The translations under genes and the position numbers were made by a program. Below the pieces are notes generated by a model. That model ran no database searches. It worked only from the letters and a program-made list of their open reading frames with translations, and was not told where the DNA came from. From Sphingobacterium sp. (GTDB taxonomy: Bacteria > Bacteroidota > Bacteroidia > Sphingobacteriales > Sphingobacteriaceae): a stretch of 32,678 nt of DNA. Positions 23,732 to 32,437 of the stretch are shown one piece after another. The first letter of the stretch is position 1, and each line of letters opens with the position of its first letter. The stretch is taken from contig JAITLV010000058.1 in NCBI GenBank assembly GCA_031277685.1, positions 1 through 32,678 on the forward strand, in the 5' to 3' direction.

Positions 23732-23808
23732 ATTTTTTCAAAATATCTGTAACATAATCCCCCAGCCCTATACTAATTTGAAAAATAAACATATTAAACT
23801 AGACAATT

Positions 23809-24303
23809 ATGGAAAAGCGATCTATTTACAGCTGGGAAAACAACTTATTGGGAAATAAATCAAAGTTATATAACAATGATACCTTGATCGGCTCATTGGA
23901 ATCCAATGACTGGACACTGGATGCGAATGTCTCTATCCGCTCCGATCAATATCGTTTTAAAAATAAAGGTCTTTTCAACCCATATACCGAAATACGCAAT
24001 AAACACGGCGAACTGATCGGTGATATCGAATACAATAACTGGACCGGTGGGGCAACTATAAGCCTCATCGATAGAAAATATAAATGGAGCCCACGAAATA
24101 TGTGGATGTCGGCCTGGAAAATCGAAAATGAACAAGGACAAATTGCTGAAGTTAATCCTTCCGTGATGGGAAATGGCGGAACAATAAAGAGTATGGAGAA
24201 TAATGAACTATTGTTATCTATCAGTCTATATCTTCAAAAAAGAGTCGCGGTGATGTATTCCATGGTCGCATTGATTCCCGTCTTCCTCCTCCTCTTGCTT
24301 TAA
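23809..24303 (+). CDS. beta-repeat protein with C-terminal membrane anchor (possibly LURP1/tubby-like)
   Basis: A 164-residue protein without a signal peptide. It contains an internal duplication: residues 25-51 (LIGSLESNDWTLDANVSI...YRF) align with 68-94 (LIGDIEYNNWTGGATISL...YKW), sharing LIG, E.N.WT, A..S and a final Y-aromatic pair; a weaker third copy lies near 107-126. The last ~18 residues are strongly hydrophobic (MYSMVALIPVFLLLLL), a tail anchor. Repeated strand pairs plus a C-terminal hydrophobic helix recall the tubby C-terminal/LURP-one fold, but this is a guess from pattern only. It is divergent from the desaturase (77 bp apart), possibly sharing control, and is followed by a strong terminator. 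Confidence 0.75.
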   Translation: MEKRSIYSWENNLLGNKSKLYNNDTLIGSLESNDWTLDANVSIRSDQYRFKNKGLFNPYTEIRNKHGELIGDIEYNNWTGGATISLIDRKYKWSPRNMWMSAWKIENEQGQIAEVNPSVMGNGGTIKSMENNELLLSISLYLQKRVAVMYSMVALIPVFLLLLL

Positions 24304-24340
24304 AACATCCCACAGAAATTCTTTATTCTATAATAACCCG

Positions 24341-24369
24341 AAAACAGGCGAAATGCCTGTTTTTTTTTT
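24341..24369 (+). terminator. strong intrinsic terminator
   Basis: Perfect 9-bp stem AAAACAGGC/GCCTGTTTT with a GAAAT loop, running into ten T. Ends the transcript of the tail-anchored beta-repeat gene 38 bp upstream. Confidence 0.92.
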
Positions 24370-24415
24370 GCACAAATCACAAGTAGCAGGAGCTCCTCTA
24401 TTCGATAACAAAACT

Positions 24416-24508
24416 TGTATTCAACCTGTATTCAACCAGGGATTTCAATAACAATAGATAGGGAGCTTATCCGGACTTCATTCGGACTTCATTCGGACCT
24501 CATTCGGA
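24416..24508. repeat. two different 11-bp tandem repeats before the DUF6266 gene
   Basis: TGTATTCAACC occurs twice head-to-tail (24416-24426, 24427-24437). Then, 34 bp on, CGGACTTCATT occurs as three tandem units (24472-24482, 24483-24493, and CGGACCTCATT at 24494-24504) followed by a fourth start CGGA. Both have an 11-bp period, about one helical turn. They lie between the upstream terminator and the DUF6266 start, with the second array ending 128 bp before the ATG. The rest of 24370-24635 shows nothing I can assign. Confidence 0.8.
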
Positions 24509-24635
24509 TAAAAGCGTATAATCTATCTATTATACCCCTATTTTGTATCAGTTAATTTACAATAAGTATCCTGTTTGAAGCAAACTTTTCCTCCACTTGT
24601 CCGTTAAAAGAATCAAAACAATTATAAATGAATGT

Positions 24636-25298
24636 ATGGCACGAGTAAATAATGGAGCAAACGGCGCTCCATCCGGAAAGGTTGGCGCTGTCGTATTTTG
24701 CAAATGGAAAGATATCAACTATGTACGTTCGCTTCCAAAGGTCAAGAAAAGAAGAAAACTATCTGATAGTGAAAATAAAAACAGAAGTAAATTCGCCTTT
24801 ACACAAACTTTTCTGGGGCAATTCACAAAGTTTTTCCGTTTAGGTTTTCAACGATATAAAGAAAATATGACCGCATTTAATGCGGCGATGTCCTATCATC
24901 TTGAACACGCTGTCCTCTTGGGGACACAGGGACCTGCTATCAATTATGAAAAATTTGCGATCAGTAGAGGATTGGAAGATATGATCGTTTCCACATCCAC
25001 CGAGATTATAGACCACAAGCTTGAAATCAAATGGCAGCCCAAACTGAGCAAGGAATTACTGACCCATAAGTTAAGTGATTTTAGGACCCTGGTACTCTTA
25101 TTACCTGAGGACCCGATGGATCAATCCACTGGAGTACTATTGGGAAATAGCATCGAACAGCGATCCCAGCTTATTGATCTGCCTAAACTCAATACCAGTT
25201 CCATCTTCCACCTCTATCTTGGTTTTGCAGCAGCAGATGGCAGCAACCGCAGCATGAATAGCATTTATCTGGGTATAATAACGGTAGAAAAAGAATGA
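24636..25298 (+). CDS. DUF6266 family protein
   Basis: A 220-residue protein from the ATG at 24636. The frame extends 13 codons upstream to a TTG, but the family's characteristic N-terminus begins at this ATG: MARVNNGANGAPSGKVGAVV, followed by CKWKDINYVRSLPKV. The rest (AFTQTFLGQFTKFFRLGFQRY, MSYHLEHAVLLGTQGPAINYEKFAISRG, then strand-rich C-terminal half ending SIYLGIITVEKE) agrees with DUF6266, a Bacteroidota family of unknown function often present in many copies per genome. There is no signal peptide. The gene is alone, preceded by the 11-bp tandem repeats and convergent with the next gene. Confidence 0.85.
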   Translation: MARVNNGANGAPSGKVGAVVFCKWKDINYVRSLPKVKKRRKLSDSENKNRSKFAFTQTFLGQFTKFFRLGFQRYKENMTAFNAAMSYHLEHAVLLGTQGPAINYEKFAISRGLEDMIVSTSTEIIDHKLEIKWQPKLSKELLTHKLSDFRTLVLLLPEDPMDQSTGVLLGNSIEQRSQLIDLPKLNTSSIFHLYLGFAAADGSNRSMNSIYLGIITVEKE

Positions 25299-25361
25299 TT
25301 TAGAAAAGGGAATTTATCGGTCATATAAATGATCGAAACCTTGGCCACATTGTACACATCA

Positions 25362-26138
25362 TCAATGGAGGTTCTGCTGGACCTTAATAGTCCTAAATGA
25401 GTCGTAGCTTTTCTGTATATAGAAATATAGATCATAGGTATCCCATGATTGCACCTGTTCAAAAGTCGGTCTATAGCTTTTCATAAAATCCGGCAGTTCC
25501 CCGTCGTTTATAGCCGTAATTTTTTTAACCGTAATCCTGTTAAATGCACTATCCACTTTGCTTTCCCGTAAAGCGTATTGTACATCTTTCTCCATCTGCC
25601 GTGCCCGTTTCCCATTCTTGCTAAAAAGTTCATAAAAAAATGTAATTGGTTTTCCTCCAAAGGGATTTAAGAGTGCAATGGGTGGTCTTCCCCCATAATA
25701 GATACCGCCTTTCTTATTCTTTTCCTTTTGTATATCCTTAAGTTCATCTATTTCTTTATTGTGCCGATTTCTTGTGATAACGATTTCATCAAGTACAATC
25801 CCCCGTTTCTGGAGGAAGATAGAATCTTTTAGCCCGCTACCATAGACTATTTTTGTTTCCCAATGGTCATGCCTAAATTCAACCGTATCTCCTTGTTTAT
25901 ACTCCAATACAAACTTTCCATACGCATCTGAAACAGTATGCCTTTTCAAAGTCAAATTCAACACGTTAATCCCCCTAAGCAACAAGCTTGTATCAGCGGA
26001 CAAAATTGTTCCACCATATTGATCTCCTTGCTGCCCATAGACAATAGTAAAATGGCTGGATAAAAATAGACATAACACAACTAAAAATTTGCTGGATACA
26101 CTTGTTATGAAGCGCCTATGGAGGTCGAATATATACAT
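25362..26138 (-). CDS. secreted protein with CarboxypepD_reg-like domain
   Basis: A 258-residue exported protein. A signal peptide lies at about residues 15-35 (SSKFLVVLCLFLSSHFTIVYGQ). A beta-sandwich CarboxypepD_reg-like domain follows (GGTILSADTSLLLRGINVLN, AYGKFVLEYKQGDTVEF, and LDEIVITRN at about 116-124, the strand that in TonB receptors leads into the plug). There is no plug or barrel afterwards; instead a charged linker (KEIDELKDIQKEKNKKGG) and a helical C-terminal region (FFYELFSKNGKRARQMEKDV). Such proteins are common and uncharacterised in Bacteroidota. A small hairpin (25317-25336, TCGGTCAT/ATGATCGA) lies in the convergent gap to the DUF6266 gene. Confidence 0.78.
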   Translation of the reverse strand: MYIFDLHRRFITSVSSKFLVVLCLFLSSHFTIVYGQQGDQYGGTILSADTSLLLRGINVLNLTLKRHTVSDAYGKFVLEYKQGDTVEFRHDHWETKIVYGSGLKDSIFLQKRGIVLDEIVITRNRHNKEIDELKDIQKEKNKKGGIYYGGRPPIALLNPFGGKPITFFYELFSKNGKRARQMEKDVQYALRESKVDSAFNRITVKKITAINDGELPDFMKSYRPTFEQVQSWDTYDLYFYIQKSYDSFRTIKVQQNLH

Positions 26139-26375
26139 GAAATAAAAAATATGCTAGTTTACAGATCACAAAAACGACAACAAGCTATCAAATCGTTTCT
26201 GTTAAAAAAAGCCATTTAACACTATTTAGCTATTCCTAACCTTATTATCTCATCGCATTGGACAAGCAAACCATCGGTCATGCAGGATAAGAAATAGGTT
26301 TACAAAATATTAATTCACAATAAGATAACACAAACCTAACACAAAGTCATTCTTCTTCTATTTAACTTAGTAAGA

Positions 26376-27236
26376 ATGAATGACATGGCTTTCAATCGTC
26401 TTATCTCTACTGTCCTTATTAGTTTCAGTATCTTGCTATGGTCCTGCGGTAATACCGACCACACCATCAAAATGAAAGGTTCAGATACGGAGGTCAATCT
26501 CGCCGTTAATTTAGCCGAAGCATATAATCAAACGGACCCTACATTCAGTATGGCCATTTCAGGCGGAGGCTCCGGACTCGGTATTACTTCGCTATTAAAT
26601 GGACAAGCGGATATCGCCAACTCATCACGTCCCCTGACCGAAGAAGAACTGGCGCTCTTCAAGAAGAAGAATATGCCTTTAAAGACTGTTGTTTTTGCCG
26701 AAGATGCCACTGCATTTGTCGTTCACAGCGATAATCCCATCACGGAGCTGGACGTAAATACACTATCAAAAATCATGAGCGGCGAAGTCGAAAACTGGGA
26801 ATCAGTAAGCGGACAGCATGTTCCAATAAACATATACGGCAGGCAGAGCAGCTCAGGTACTTACTCATTTATTCGCAAAAAGCTAAAAATAGCCTATAGT
26901 CAAAAGGCGAAGGAAATGACCGGAAATGCACAAATTCTGGAAGCCATCAAAATTGACAAGTCTGGTATCGGTTATGTCGGGGCTGGCTATATTTCGAAGA
27001 AGATTCAAGACAACAATGGAATCAAGGTATTGAAAATCAAAAACAACGTGGATTCCATTGCCATATCCCCATTAGACCCAACAGCTATAAAAAACAGATT
27101 ATACTTCTTTCAACGCCCCCTCTATCAGTTTATTCCCGAAAAATCATGGAGCAAAGTCCTTTCATTTATTCAATTTGAGACAAAGGGTGAAGGGACTAAG
27201 ATCATCGAAAACTCAGGTTATTACCTTATTCACTAA
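26376..27236 (+). CDS. pstS: phosphate ABC transporter substrate-binding lipoprotein PstS
   Basis: A 286-residue periplasmic binding protein. The N-terminus is a lipoprotein signal (STVLISFSILLWSCGN; Cys at residue 24). Phosphate-binding loops are recognisable: MKGSDTEVNLAVNLAEAY (first loop), ISGGGSGLGITSLLNGQADIANSSRPLTEEE (second), and YGRQSSSGTYSFIRKKL (third, with the SSGT anion loop). It delivers phosphate to the PstC/PstA channel. It is the first gene of the operon, 6 bp before pstC. A second in-frame ATG three codons on (26385) could also be the start. No PhoB-type box could be identified in the 237-bp upstream gap; it contains only AT-rich sequence. Confidence 0.93.
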   Translation: MNDMAFNRLISTVLISFSILLWSCGNTDHTIKMKGSDTEVNLAVNLAEAYNQTDPTFSMAISGGGSGLGITSLLNGQADIANSSRPLTEEELALFKKKNMPLKTVVFAEDATAFVVHSDNPITELDVNTLSKIMSGEVENWESVSGQHVPINIYGRQSSSGTYSFIRKKLKIAYSQKAKEMTGNAQILEAIKIDKSGIGYVGAGYISKKIQDNNGIKVLKIKNNVDSIAISPLDPTAIKNRLYFFQRPLYQFIPEKSWSKVLSFIQFETKGEGTKIIENSGYYLIH

Positions 27237-27242
27237 AATAAC

Positions 27243-28133
27243 ATGCAGTACAAACAACGAATAACTATCGATAAGATCGCCAAAATCGTATTCAAGTCCA
27301 CAGGATATTTGGTACTTGCACTTCTGGGTGGTATTTTCTTTATGTTGCTATACAATGCTATTGCTTTCTTTCTGGAGGTTTCACCGCTGGATTTTATCAC
27401 AGGAAGCCAATGGAACCCCACAGCGACAGAACCCGCTTACGGTATTTTACCCTTAATTGTGAGTACGTCGATTGTCTCTTTGGGTGCCATGTTGATTGCC
27501 ATTCCACTTGGTGTGGGGACCGCTGCTTTTATTTCTGAATATGCAAGTCCCAAGCTCAAGGCAATTTTAAAACCAACGATAGAAATGTTAGCAGCCATCC
27601 CTTCGGTCGTGATCGGTTTTTTGGGCATTGTACTCGTCGGTCCTGGCATAGCGGACCTAAACAATCTGCCCAACGGACTCAATGCTTTAAATGGGGCTAT
27701 ATTACTTGCGGTCATGGCTCTTCCAACCATCATCACCATCTCTGAAGATGCCATACACGCTGTACCGCAAACCTACCGTGAAGCAAGTTATGGCCTTGGA
27801 GCATCCCGTTGGCAGACATTACGCAAAATTACGATTCCAGCAGCAGCACCAGGAATTATTGCCGCAATCATGCTCGGACTCGGTAGAGCCATCGGTGAAA
27901 CAATGACCGTATTGATGGCTACTGGCAATGCAGCAATCTTTCCAAAAGGATTTTTTGATTCGGTTAAAACTATTACCGCAACCATTGCTATTGAAATGGG
28001 CGAAGTCCCTTATCAGACCACGCATTACTACGCCTTGTTTGCCATAGCGATTGTCTTGTTCTTTATGACACTGGTGGCCAATCTGATTGGTGAATATTTT
28101 ATCAACCGCTTTAGAAAATACCATGCTGCATAA
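27243..28133 (+). CDS. pstC: phosphate ABC transporter permease PstC
   Basis: A 296-residue inner-membrane permease with about six transmembrane segments. The first hydrophobic helix is TGYLVLALLGGIFFMLLYN. The EAA loop that contacts PstB is clear: EASYGLGASRWQTLRKITIP followed by AAAPGIIAAIMLGLGRAIGETM. The charged-in-membrane RAIGET motif is conserved in Pst permeases. It starts 6 bp after pstS and its last 11 bp overlap the start of pstA, so translation is coupled. Confidence 0.95.
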   Translation: MQYKQRITIDKIAKIVFKSTGYLVLALLGGIFFMLLYNAIAFFLEVSPLDFITGSQWNPTATEPAYGILPLIVSTSIVSLGAMLIAIPLGVGTAAFISEYASPKLKAILKPTIEMLAAIPSVVIGFLGIVLVGPGIADLNNLPNGLNALNGAILLAVMALPTIITISEDAIHAVPQTYREASYGLGASRWQTLRKITIPAAAPGIIAAIMLGLGRAIGETMTVLMATGNAAIFPKGFFDSVKTITATIAIEMGEVPYQTTHYYALFAIAIVLFFMTLVANLIGEYFINRFRKYHAA

Positions 28134-28980
28134 ATTCAAAAAACTGACACCAATCATCGAATGGGGGACATTACTCCTGTCCACAGGACTTGTCTGCTTT
28201 TTTTTATTCGTGATCCTATACGATATCTTTACGAAAGGTTCCCATGTATTATCCTGGGAATTTGTATCCAAACTGCCGATCAACGGCATGACACAAGGTG
28301 GTATTCTGACACCCATTATCGGCACGGTATTCCTGACATTGATTACAGCAATATTCTCTATTCCCTTTGGAATCTGTTGTGCCATTTACCTCAACGAATA
28401 TGCCGAAAACACCTGGTTGACCCGAACCATCCGTGCATCCATCCGTAATTTATCTGGCGTACCCTCTATCATCTACGGCCTGTTTGGGTTAGCATTATTT
28501 GTTCAGGCTCTAAATTTTGGCACTTCAATTTTGTCTGCTGGATTGACCTTAGGCCTGCTCTCTCTACCTTATATTATTACAACAACCGAAGAGGCTCTGC
28601 TGCGTATCCCAAGGAGTATGCGGGAGGCAGCATTGGCAGTAGGCGCTACCAAATTTGAATCGATCAAAGATGTCGTACTTCCTGCGTCTTTGCCTGGAAT
28701 ACTTACAGGTATCGTCCTGACACTTTCCAGGGCTGCCGGAGAAACAGCTCCAATCCTATTCACAGGTGCAGCATTTTATATCACCAACTCCTTTGGCAAT
28801 CTCAATCAAGAATTTATGGCACTGCCTTATCACCTATACATGCTGTCTACGCAGCATCAATCCATCGAAGAGGTCAGGCCAATTGCCTATGGAACCGCAT
28901 TGGTACTGATCATTGTGGTCTTCCTCATGAATTTAACAGCTTTCTATATTCGGTATAAGTTTAGAAATAATGAAAAGTAA
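28123..28980 (+). CDS. pstA: phosphate ABC transporter permease PstA
   Basis: A 285-residue permease from the ATG at 28123. An upstream in-frame ATG at 28087 lies deeper in pstC; 28123 is preferred because [15 protein letters not shown] is a natural N-terminus and gives the same 11-bp overlap seen at the next junction. Motifs: [20 protein letters not shown] after the first helix, the EAA loop [20 protein letters not shown], and [15 protein letters not shown], the PstA counterpart of the RAIGET motif. It pairs with PstC to form the channel. The last 11 bp overlap pstB. Confidence 0.95.
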   Translation: MLHKFKKLTPIIEWGTLLLSTGLVCFFLFVILYDIFTKGSHVLSWEFVSKLPINGMTQGGILTPIIGTVFLTLITAIFSIPFGICCAIYLNEYAENTWLTRTIRASIRNLSGVPSIIYGLFGLALFVQALNFGTSILSAGLTLGLLSLPYIITTTEEALLRIPRSMREAALAVGATKFESIKDVVLPASLPGILTGIVLTLSRAAGETAPILFTGAAFYITNSFGNLNQEFMALPYHLYMLSTQHQSIEEVRPIAYGTALVLIIVVFLMNLTAFYIRYKFRNNEK

Positions 28981-29716
28981 ATTGGTTGCTGAGCATCTCA
29001 ACCTATGGTTCGGGAGCAAACAGGTGTTGAAGAATATCAATATCGAATTCGAAGAAAATAAGGTTACAGCCCTGATCGGGCCATCAGGATGTGGCAAGAG
29101 TACCCTTTTGCGGAGTTTTAACCGTATGCACGATCTCTATCCAGAGGCCAAAATCGAAGGACATATCAAGTTGGACGGTCACGAAATCTATCAGAAAGAT
29201 GTTGAGGTAACCGATCTACGCAAACGTGTTGGCATGGTCTTCCAAAAAGCCAACCCTTTTCCAAAAAGTATCTACGATAATATCAGTTATGGCCTCAAAA
29301 TCAACAACCTGATTGCTGACAAAGCAACTGTACAAAAAGCGTTGGAAGAAGCCTATATCTGGGAAGAGGTGAAAGATGATCTAAAGAAGCCTGCCACACG
29401 GCTTTCCGGAGGGCAGCAACAACGGCTCTGTATCGCTAGAGCGGTAGCCCTACGTCCTGAAATTATTTTGATGGACGAACCCTGCTCAGCGTTGGATCCT
29501 GTGAGTACCCTGAAGATTGAGGAACTTATTCATCATCTGAAAAAAAAATATACTATTGTTATCGTCACGCACAATATGCAGCAAGCACAACGTGTCGCCG
29601 ACAAAACGGTCTTTATGTATCTTGGGGAGATTATTGAACAAGGAGATACGCATCAGATTTTTAACAATCCGCAACACGAAACCACTCGTAATTATATCAG
29701 CGGGCATTTTGGTTAA
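28970..29716 (+). CDS. pstB: phosphate ABC transporter ATP-binding protein PstB
   Basis: A 248-residue ATPase, the usual PstB length. Walker A GPSGCGKS (residues 37-44), PstB-specific FNRMHDLYP just after, Q-loop [16 protein letters not shown], signature LSGGQQQR, Walker B IILMDEP followed by CSALDP, and the switch histidine in [10 protein letters not shown]. It energises phosphate uptake through PstCA. It is the last gene of the operon; no phoU follows, since the next gene is convergent and a strong hairpin ends the transcript. Confidence 0.96.
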   Translation: MKSKLVAEHLNLWFGSKQVLKNINIEFEENKVTALIGPSGCGKSTLLRSFNRMHDLYPEAKIEGHIKLDGHEIYQKDVEVTDLRKRVGMVFQKANPFPKSIYDNISYGLKINNLIADKATVQKALEEAYIWEEVKDDLKKPATRLSGGQQQRLCIARAVALRPEIILMDEPCSALDPVSTLKIEELIHHLKKKYTIVIVTHNMQQAQRVADKTVFMYLGEIIEQGDTHQIFNNPQHETTRNYISGHFG

Positions 29717-29768
29717 CCCCTTCAGCAATCCGAATCACACATTCTGTGTATGCCCCAATCTTTCTCTT

Positions 29769-29799
29769 ATGTTCGGCAAGTTCGTGTCTTGCCGAACAT
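29769..29799. terminator. terminator hairpin after pstB
   Basis: Perfect 12-bp inverted repeat ATGTTCGGCAAG/CTTGCCGAACAT with a 7-nt loop, in the convergent gap between pstB and the small secreted protein gene. The T tract is short (TTCT on plus; AAGAGAAAG upstream gives TTTCTCTT on minus), so it may work in both directions. Confidence 0.75.
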
Positions 29800-29833
29800 T
29801 TCTAGCAGACAGGAACAAATTCAGCATCCCGAT

Positions 29834-30244
29834 TTAACTTCCAAAAGGATCAGTTCTCTTTTCTGTTTTTAGTATTCCGATCAAATGTTGTAGGGCTTTT
29901 TGCAAACGCTTGGCGTCATCTTCAGTTTGGATAGCCCATAGAATTTCTTCGGTATTCGCAGCCGATTTATAGCGAATCTGATAACCAGACTTGACACGTG
30001 CGATGATAAGTGGTTCGGATTTCGATATATCGCTTCTATAGTGCTGTCCAGTGGACAGAAAAACTGTCAGTACTTTTCCATCTACAGTGACGGTGTCAAT
30101 TTTGGTTTCTTTGTAACGATAGGCAACCTTATACAATTTATTGATATAAGCGATGGTCTGCTGTTTGTTGAGCGCTGCATTTTGGGCTTCCAAGCCACTG
30201 TGTGCTCCAAAAAAAAGAAAACATATTAATAGAAAGTTCTTCAT
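29834..30244 (-). CDS. small secreted protein of unknown function
   Basis: A 136-residue protein with a signal peptide (MKNFLLICFLFFGAHSGLEAQ). The mature part begins with a helix (LNKQQTIAYINKLYKVAYRY), then strands (TKIDTVTVDGKVLTVFLST, SEPLIIARVKSGYQIRY), and ends with a helix rich in charged residues (TEDDAKRLQKALQHLIGILK). This helix-strands-helix order with a final 'DAKRLQKAL' helix recalls small PH-like or lipid-binding folds, but I cannot assign a family. It is convergent with pstB. Confidence 0.75.
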   Translation of the reverse strand: MKNFLLICFLFFGAHSGLEAQNAALNKQQTIAYINKLYKVAYRYKETKIDTVTVDGKVLTVFLSTGQHYRSDISKSEPLIIARVKSGYQIRYKSAANTEEILWAIQTEDDAKRLQKALQHLIGILKTEKRTDPFGS

Positions 30245-30371
30245 GCATCAAATTTATTAATAAACTACACTTTCCCTACTTTATTATCTCAAATTTATTT
30301 ATTCGTTGAAACAAAAAAATCAGAAAAGATACTTTAGTTGAAAAATTCGATAAAATAAGCAATTTAAGCAA

Positions 30372-30449
30372 GTCTGGAAATCAGACGCAGCCGTACACTT
30401 CATTATTCATTGTGTCTGACCAATAACGTTATCATTGGCCAAACACAAT
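30372..30449. terminator. two hairpins downstream of the YfbK-like gene
   Basis: The main one pairs ATTGTGTCTGACCAAT (30409-30424) with ATTGGCCAAACACAAT (30434-30449), 14 of 16 positions, with a 9-nt loop. A smaller GTCTG/CAGAC stem with a 5-nt loop lies at 30372-30386. They lie 45 bp or more after the 3' end of the minus-strand VWA gene and probably stop or stabilise its mRNA. A T-run follows only on the plus side (TTTTC). The rest of 30245-30493 shows nothing else. Confidence 0.5.
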
Positions 30450-30493
30450 TTTCTATCGAGCGTTAATGCGACCTAACTTGTCTTTTAATCCGC

Positions 30494-32356
30494 CTACAAT
30501 TTTGCTTTCGATAAATCCCGTGCGTTTTCTGCCATACGAATAAATTCTGCTCGATATCCTTCATCATCCATTCCCTTTGCAGCCTTAGCACGTGCAATCA
30601 AACGATCAAAATCAGCCTGTTGCTTAAAGTCTGAATCCCTGAGCAACATCCCCAATTCGGCTACAGCTGTTGCAAATTGTAAATCTTCACTCACCTTATT
30701 CAGATCAATAACCTTCGCTTGTACAACCTGTTGCTGCAATTTGCTTTTTTCACCCTCAGGCTCCTTGTAACGGAATTTGACTGTTGCCAATTCCCCATTT
30801 CCTTTGATAGCAATATTTTTCGTTGAATTTCGCTGGTATTTTAACGGATCTACTGTTCCCACCATTGTCGAGTTGACGCCAACAGGAACGATCTCATACA
30901 AGGCGGTAACCACATGACCTACGCCCATATCACCGCCCATCTTTTGGTCGTTATTGAAATCTTCGGCTTCAAGCAAACGGTTTTCATAACCGACCAGTCG
31001 ATAGGTCTGTACATAATTCGGATTGAACTCTACCTGAATCTTCACATCTTTAGCCACCGTAAATAATGTGCCGCCAAATTCGGTGACCATGGCTTTCCGG
31101 GCTTCGGAAATATTGTCGATATAAGCATAATTGCCATGCCCTTTATCTGCTAGGATCTCCATCTTGCTATCTTTCAAATTTCCCATACCATAACCGAGCA
31201 CGGTCAGAAAAACACCAGATTTGCTCTCTTTACCAATCAGCTCCTCCATAGACTCATCACTGCTCTCGCCCACATTGAAATCACCATCGGAAGCCAAGAT
31301 AATCCGGTTGTTTCCGCCCTTGACCAAGTTTTGACGGGCAATGGCATAGGCTTTTTTGATCCCTGCAGCTCCAGCAGTACTTCCTCCGGCCTCCAGTTCA
31401 TCTATGGCTGTTTTGATTTTCATTTTCTGACTACCACTTGTACTTTCCAGTTTCACTCCGGCCGAACCGGCATAGGTCACAATAGCAACACGGTCGATAT
31501 CACGTAACTGATCCACCAACATTTTCAGGGAAGATTTCACCAAAGGCAGTCGTCCCGGTCCCATCATCGATCCTGATACATCGATCAAGAAAACTAAGTT
31601 CGAGGCTTTAAGTTTCTCCGTCGGGATATCTTTGGCTTTTAACGTCACCCGCATCAACTGATGTGCATTGTTCCAAGGTGCCTTGGTCAATTCGGTTACG
31701 ATATTCACCGGTTCGCCATTTTTTGGCCCTGCTACCTGATACTGAAAATAATTGATCATCTCCTCCACACGTACGGCATCCTTATCGGGTAAACTACCCG
31801 CATTGATAAACCGACGGACATTACTATAAGAAGCAGCATCCACATCTGCAGCAAATGTTGACAGCGGTTCCTTCATGGGATTGATAAACTTGTTTTCCTT
31901 GATTTTCTGATAGGATTCCTGATTTTGATCGGGTATATAACCTCCACGAATATAAAGTCCCTGAGTCTGGCCTGCTAAGGCCGTAGAAGCAGTCATCATA
32001 TTTGCTGTATTTCTTTTAGCAACCCTACCATACCCCGTAACAACAACTTCATCCAGTGTACGGTTATCCGGCACTAGTGCTATGTCCAGTTTCGACTTTC
32101 CGTTTACCTGAATACGTTGCGTAATATAGCCAGGATAACTAAACTCCAGCATGGTCTTACCAGCACTTACAGTGATCTGATAATTTCCTTCACGATCAGT
32201 AGATCTGCTTTCTTTCGTCTGCATATTTGTGACGACCACAGCACCCAATGTTAATTTGGTCGTAGCATCGGTCACCTTCCCTTTCACCTCGTATTTCTCA
32301 CTGGCATATCCGCTCAGGGATAGCAGCAAACTCATCATAAAAAGTATTGTTCTCAT
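30494..32356 (-). CDS. YfbK-like VWA-domain protein with CarboxypepD_reg/TonB-receptor-like leader
   Basis: About 620 residues. A signal peptide (MRTILFMMSLLLSLSGYAS) is followed by a CarboxypepD_reg domain (YEVKGKVTDATTKLTLGAVV to about residue 97), then LDEVVVTGYG, the strand that normally begins a TonB-receptor plug. Instead of a plug there is a ~50-residue linker with LYIRGGY. The YfbK N-terminal region follows (NPMKEPLSTFAADVDAASYS, VRVEEMINYFQY), then a von Willebrand A domain with an intact MIDAS start DVSGS near residue 260 (LVFLIDVSGSMMGPG) and ASDGDFNVG later, and the YfbK C-terminal domain (DLQFATAVAELGMLLRD). The exact start is uncertain: it lies beside an A-rich run, and ATG-ATG at 32333-32338 is a fallback. 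It is divergent from a sigma-factor gene. Confidence 0.87.
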   Translation of the reverse strand: MRTILFMMSLLLSLSGYASEKYEVKGKVTDATTKLTLGAVVVTNMQTKESRSTDREGNYQITVSAGKTMLEFSYPGYITQRIQVNGKSKLDIALVPDNRTLDEVVVTGYGRVAKRNTANMMTASTALAGQTQGLYIRGGYIPDQNQESYQKIKENKFINPMKEPLSTFAADVDAASYSNVRRFINAGSLPDKDAVRVEEMINYFQYQVAGPKNGEPVNIVTELTKAPWNNAHQLMRVTLKAKDIPTEKLKASNLVFLIDVSGSMMGPGRLPLVKSSLKMLVDQLRDIDRVAIVTYAGSAGVKLESTSGSQKMKIKTAIDELEAGGSTAGAAGIKKAYAIARQNLVKGGNNRIILASDGDFNVGESSDESMEELIGKESKSGVFLTVLGYGMGNLKDSKMEILADKGHGNYAYIDNISEARKAMVTEFGGTLFTVAKDVKIQVEFNPNYVQTYRLVGYENRLLEAEDFNNDQKMGGDMGVGHVVTALYEIVPVGVNSTMVGTVDPLKYQRNSTKNIAIKGNGELATVKFRYKEPEGEKSKLQQQVVQAKVIDLNKVSEDLQFATAVAELGMLLRDSDFKQQADFDRLIARAKAAKGMDDEGYRAEFIRMAENARDLSKAKL

Positions 32357-32437
32357 ATCGTTCAAGTTTTTGCAGAGGGATGCGGCAAATATTAAATTTC
32401 CATAAACCAGAAAAAAAAAATATTTTTAGCAAATAAA

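Noticed and set aside
24472..24508. CRISPR-like or iteron origin reading of the 11-bp tandem repeats
   Set aside because: Units are contiguous and too short for CRISPR; no replication-initiator gene, DnaA boxes or partition genes are seen in the window.
27819..28385. 188-codon antisense open frame spanning pstC/pstA
   Set aside because: Crosses two well-supported coupled genes; His/Cys-rich, low-sense composition typical of a shadow frame.
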